Assembly: GCA_963716095.1 (NCBI GenBank)
Contig: CAVQSV010000011.1
Location: 186,001 to 250,000, forward strand
Direction: 5' to 3'
DNA: 64,000 nt
Origin: Sva-07 sp963716095
Lineage (GTDB): Bacteria > Actinomycetota > Acidimicrobiia > Acidimicrobiales > Ilumatobacteraceae
Part shown: in pieces, positions 62,314-64,000 of the stretch
Position numbering within the stretch: the first letter of the stretch is position 1
Layout: each line of letters begins with the position of its first letter
Notes under the pieces: model-generated
Database searches by the model: none
What the model saw: only the letters and a program-made list of their open reading frames with translations
What the model was told of the DNA's origin: nothing
Position numbers and translations under genes: made by a program

Positions 62314-63631
62314 TCGGTGGTGCTTTCTGATCGGCCGCTTCGAAGCGGAGCGGGAGTTCGGTCATCGGGAACAGGATGAAGCTGGGGTGATGAATCGGCC
62401 CGTCGAACGGGCGGGCGAGTTCGATCGACGCCGTTCGCTCGAGCCATTGCGTGAACGCGCTGATCAGTTCCTGGCGGGCCAGGGCGGCCCCGACGCAGAA
62501 ATGAGGGCCAACACCGAACGCCAGGTGCGGTGGTGACTTCTCGCGGTCGAGGTCGAACTCGTCGGCACGGTCGAACACACCGGCATCGCGGTTGGCTGCT
62601 GCATAACGGATCATCACCATCGCACCCTCGGGGATCACCACACCATCGAGTTCGACATCCCGTGTCGCCCGGCGAGTCAGACCCTGCACCGGGCTCTCGT
62701 AGCGCAGGACTTCCTCGATGAATGCCGGCACCAGCGAGAGATCGTTGCGGACGCGTTGCTGGATGTCGGGTCGACGGGTCAGCAGCCACATGCCGTGGTT
62801 CAAGGCGCTCGTGGTGGTCTCGAAGCCACCGGTGACCAGCTGATGCATCAGATTCTGCAGCTCGGCAACCGACAGGGGCTCGGCGCCAGCCTCGCCCTCA
62901 TGGGCGTGCACCAGCGTGGAGATCAGGTCGTCGGCCGGCTCCGACCGGCGTTGCTCGAACACCTCGGCCAGATGGTGTTGTGCCTCCAGCTCGACCTCCA
63001 CGGTCTCGAGCAGCTCGTCCTCGGTCAGCGGCCGCATCGCCAGCGCCAGCATGGCCTCGGCCCACCGATTGAAACGGTGGATCTCCGACCGGTCGAGTCC
63101 GAGTTCTTCGGCGATGATGATGCCCGGCAACGGCATGGCGAAGTCCATGTTGAATTCGCACTCGCCTGCCCCGATCAGCCCATCGATCAGCGCCCCCGTG
63201 ACCTCGTCGATGTGCGGGGTCATGTCCTTGATACGGCGTGGGAGGAACGCCTTGGCGACCAGGCGCCGGTATCCGGTGTGGATGGGCGGGTCGGTTCGCT
63301 GCAGGGTCTCGACGTGACCCCAGCCGCGTTCACGCAGGATCTGCTGATACCGGCGGGCGTTGTCGACCTGGAGCCCCTTCTTCGCACCACCGCCGCGCCC
63401 GCTGCTGGAGAACAACTCCGGATTGGTGAGCACGAAGCGGACGTCTTCGTAGCGGCTGACCATCACCGCACCGATCTCGGGCATGGGGAACACCGGGCAA
63501 CGCTCGTGGAGGTCCTGGTAGAAGTCCCACGGGTCATCCTGGATCTCGGGGTCGAGCATCGTTCGGTCGACCGGGCAGCCGAGCGCCGCAATCCGCTCCT
63601 CGAGCGACTCCCCCAGCGTCGTGTCGGCCAT
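62306..63631 (-). CDS. Cytochrome P450
   Basis: 441 residues. The ribosome site GGAAGG lies nine bases before ATG 63629-63631 and abuts the upstream ATG 63638-63640, so the inner start is chosen. I-helix VTGGFETTTSALNH (about 268), ExxR EEVLRYE, heme loop FGVGPHFCVGAALARQE with the axial Cys (about 386). Sequence around SSSGRGGGAKKGLQVDNA and GLTRRATRDVEL is like P450s of steroid or terpene catabolism in actinobacteria. First gene of the P450-PPOX-nitroreductase operon. Confidence 0.93.
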   Translation of the reverse strand: MADTTLGESLEERIAALGCPVDRTMLDPEIQDDPWDFYQDLHERCPVFPMPEIGAVMVSRYEDVRFVLTNPELFSSSGRGGGAKKGLQVDNARRYQQILRERGWGHVETLQRTDPPIHTGYRRLVAKAFLPRRIKDMTPHIDEVTGALIDGLIGAGECEFNMDFAMPLPGIIIAEELGLDRSEIHRFNRWAEAMLALAMRPLTEDELLETVEVELEAQHHLAEVFEQRRSEPADDLISTLVHAHEGEAGAEPLSVAELQNLMHQLVTGGFETTTSALNHGMWLLTRRPDIQQRVRNDLSLVPAFIEEVLRYESPVQGLTRRATRDVELDGVVIPEGAMVMIRYAAANRDAGVFDRADEFDLDREKSPPHLAFGVGPHFCVGAALARQELISAFTQWLERTASIELARPFDGPIHHPSFILFPMTELPLRFEAADQKAPPNE

Positions 63632-63698
63632 GGCGGCCATCCTTCCAGCGCCGCCCCGTCGTCATCGGGTTGGAGGACTGCCGTCTACGGTGTCGGCC

Positions 63699-64000
63699 AT
63701 GTCGGCAAGCAGAAAGTCGGAACTCGTCGACCTCTCCGACCAAGTGTGGCAGCGAACCCGCGCCCGGCTCGAGGGCCTGTCCGACGCCGAGTATCTGTGG
63801 GAGCCGACGCCGGGTTCGTGGACGATCCGCCAGCGCTCGGACGGTCGCTGGCGTGAAGATGTCGTTGTCCCACAGCCCGATCCGGAGCCGTTCACGACGA
63901 TCGCCTGGCGGCTGTGGCACCTGATCGACATGTACGGCGAGAACCGGGCGCCCGAGTGGCTCGGTGTCGAGCGGCAGGGTCCAGCGATCGGCCTCGATGA
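63699..64000 (+). CDS. DinB-superfamily protein, partial (runs off right edge)
   Basis: 100 residues visible: SASRKSELVDLSDQVWQRTR, then GLSDAEYLWEPTPGSWTIRQ and FTTIAWRLWHLIDMYGENRA. This is the four-helix DinB/mycothiol-dependent-type fold with the first metal-ligand-like His (RLWHLIDMY). It is divergent from the P450. Actinobacterial relatives are often mycothiol-dependent or of unknown role. The C-terminal half is outside the window. Confidence 0.78.
   Translation, partial: MSASRKSELVDLSDQVWQRTRARLEGLSDAEYLWEPTPGSWTIRQRSDGRWREDVVVPQPDPEPFTTIAWRLWHLIDMYGENRAPEWLGVERQGPAIGLD

Overview
The window is high-GC actinobacterial DNA. Class Acidimicrobiia, near Ilumatobacter, is my inference from gene content and protein style. 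It shows many F420-type oxidoreductases, Rieske enzymes and P450s, a PPK2, a mitochondrial-type aconitase, ATGA/GTGA/TGATG gene overlaps and many GTG starts. No rRNA, tRNA, CRISPR array, prophage or complete insertion sequence was recognised. Several well-conserved genes carry single-base frameshifts, three of them at visible homopolymers (recO, a MarR regulator, a Rieske enzyme). Many of these are probably consensus errors of a draft or metagenomic assembly. One locus, a lactate-dehydrogenase-like gene, is damaged far beyond that level.

Layout. 1-16.9 kb: gltD/gltB; an alpha/beta hydrolase; a minus-strand run of GntR regulator, broken FMN hydroxyacid dehydrogenase, nitroreductase and crotonase; a divergent, probably leaderless aconitase; then trpA, trpB, trpF and trpC with a PPK2 gene set between trpF and trpC on the other strand. 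17-22.4 kb: a scarred accessory stretch with a membrane protein, tandem DUF1254 genes (the upstream copy broken) and an abutting SDR fragment and DUF1214 fragment on opposite strands. 22.4-36.9 kb: mostly housekeeping, with glyS, recO, a cis-prenyltransferase pair, a DinG-like helicase, class I aldolase, a crotonase/hydrolase/acyl-CoA ligase operon, a split two-component system with a LpqB-like lipoprotein, era and a MaoC hydratase. 36.9-43.1 kb: a sugar-type ABC transporter run together with a lipase and a WS/DGAT-like acyltransferase, with a divergent binding protein. 43.1-64 kb: a catabolic region with a MarR regulator, isobutyryl-CoA-mutase-like subunits, SDR, two P450s, two LLM flavin/F420 enzymes, a molybdopterin oxidoreductase, two Rieske oxygenases, a carboxymuconolactone decarboxylase (CMD) with an in-frame TGA, LivG/LivF, alcohol dehydrogenase, small monooxygenase-fold proteins, nitroreductase and PPOX enzymes. 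The likely job is oxidative breakdown of a hydrophobic substrate to CoA thioesters.

Most notable observations. (1) A CMD/AhpD-like gene has TGA at the second Cys of a CxxC motif, followed by a perfect 8-bp stem-loop with a GGC loop at SECIS-like distance: a candidate selenoprotein. (2) A UppS that keeps its catalytic DGN motif but lacks the C-terminal RxG motif lies divergent to a paralogue that lacks DGN but keeps RRFGG, as in eukaryotic heteromeric cis-prenyltransferases. (3) Three sequence families of intergenic palindromes (11 copies) sit against stop codons, mostly between convergent genes.
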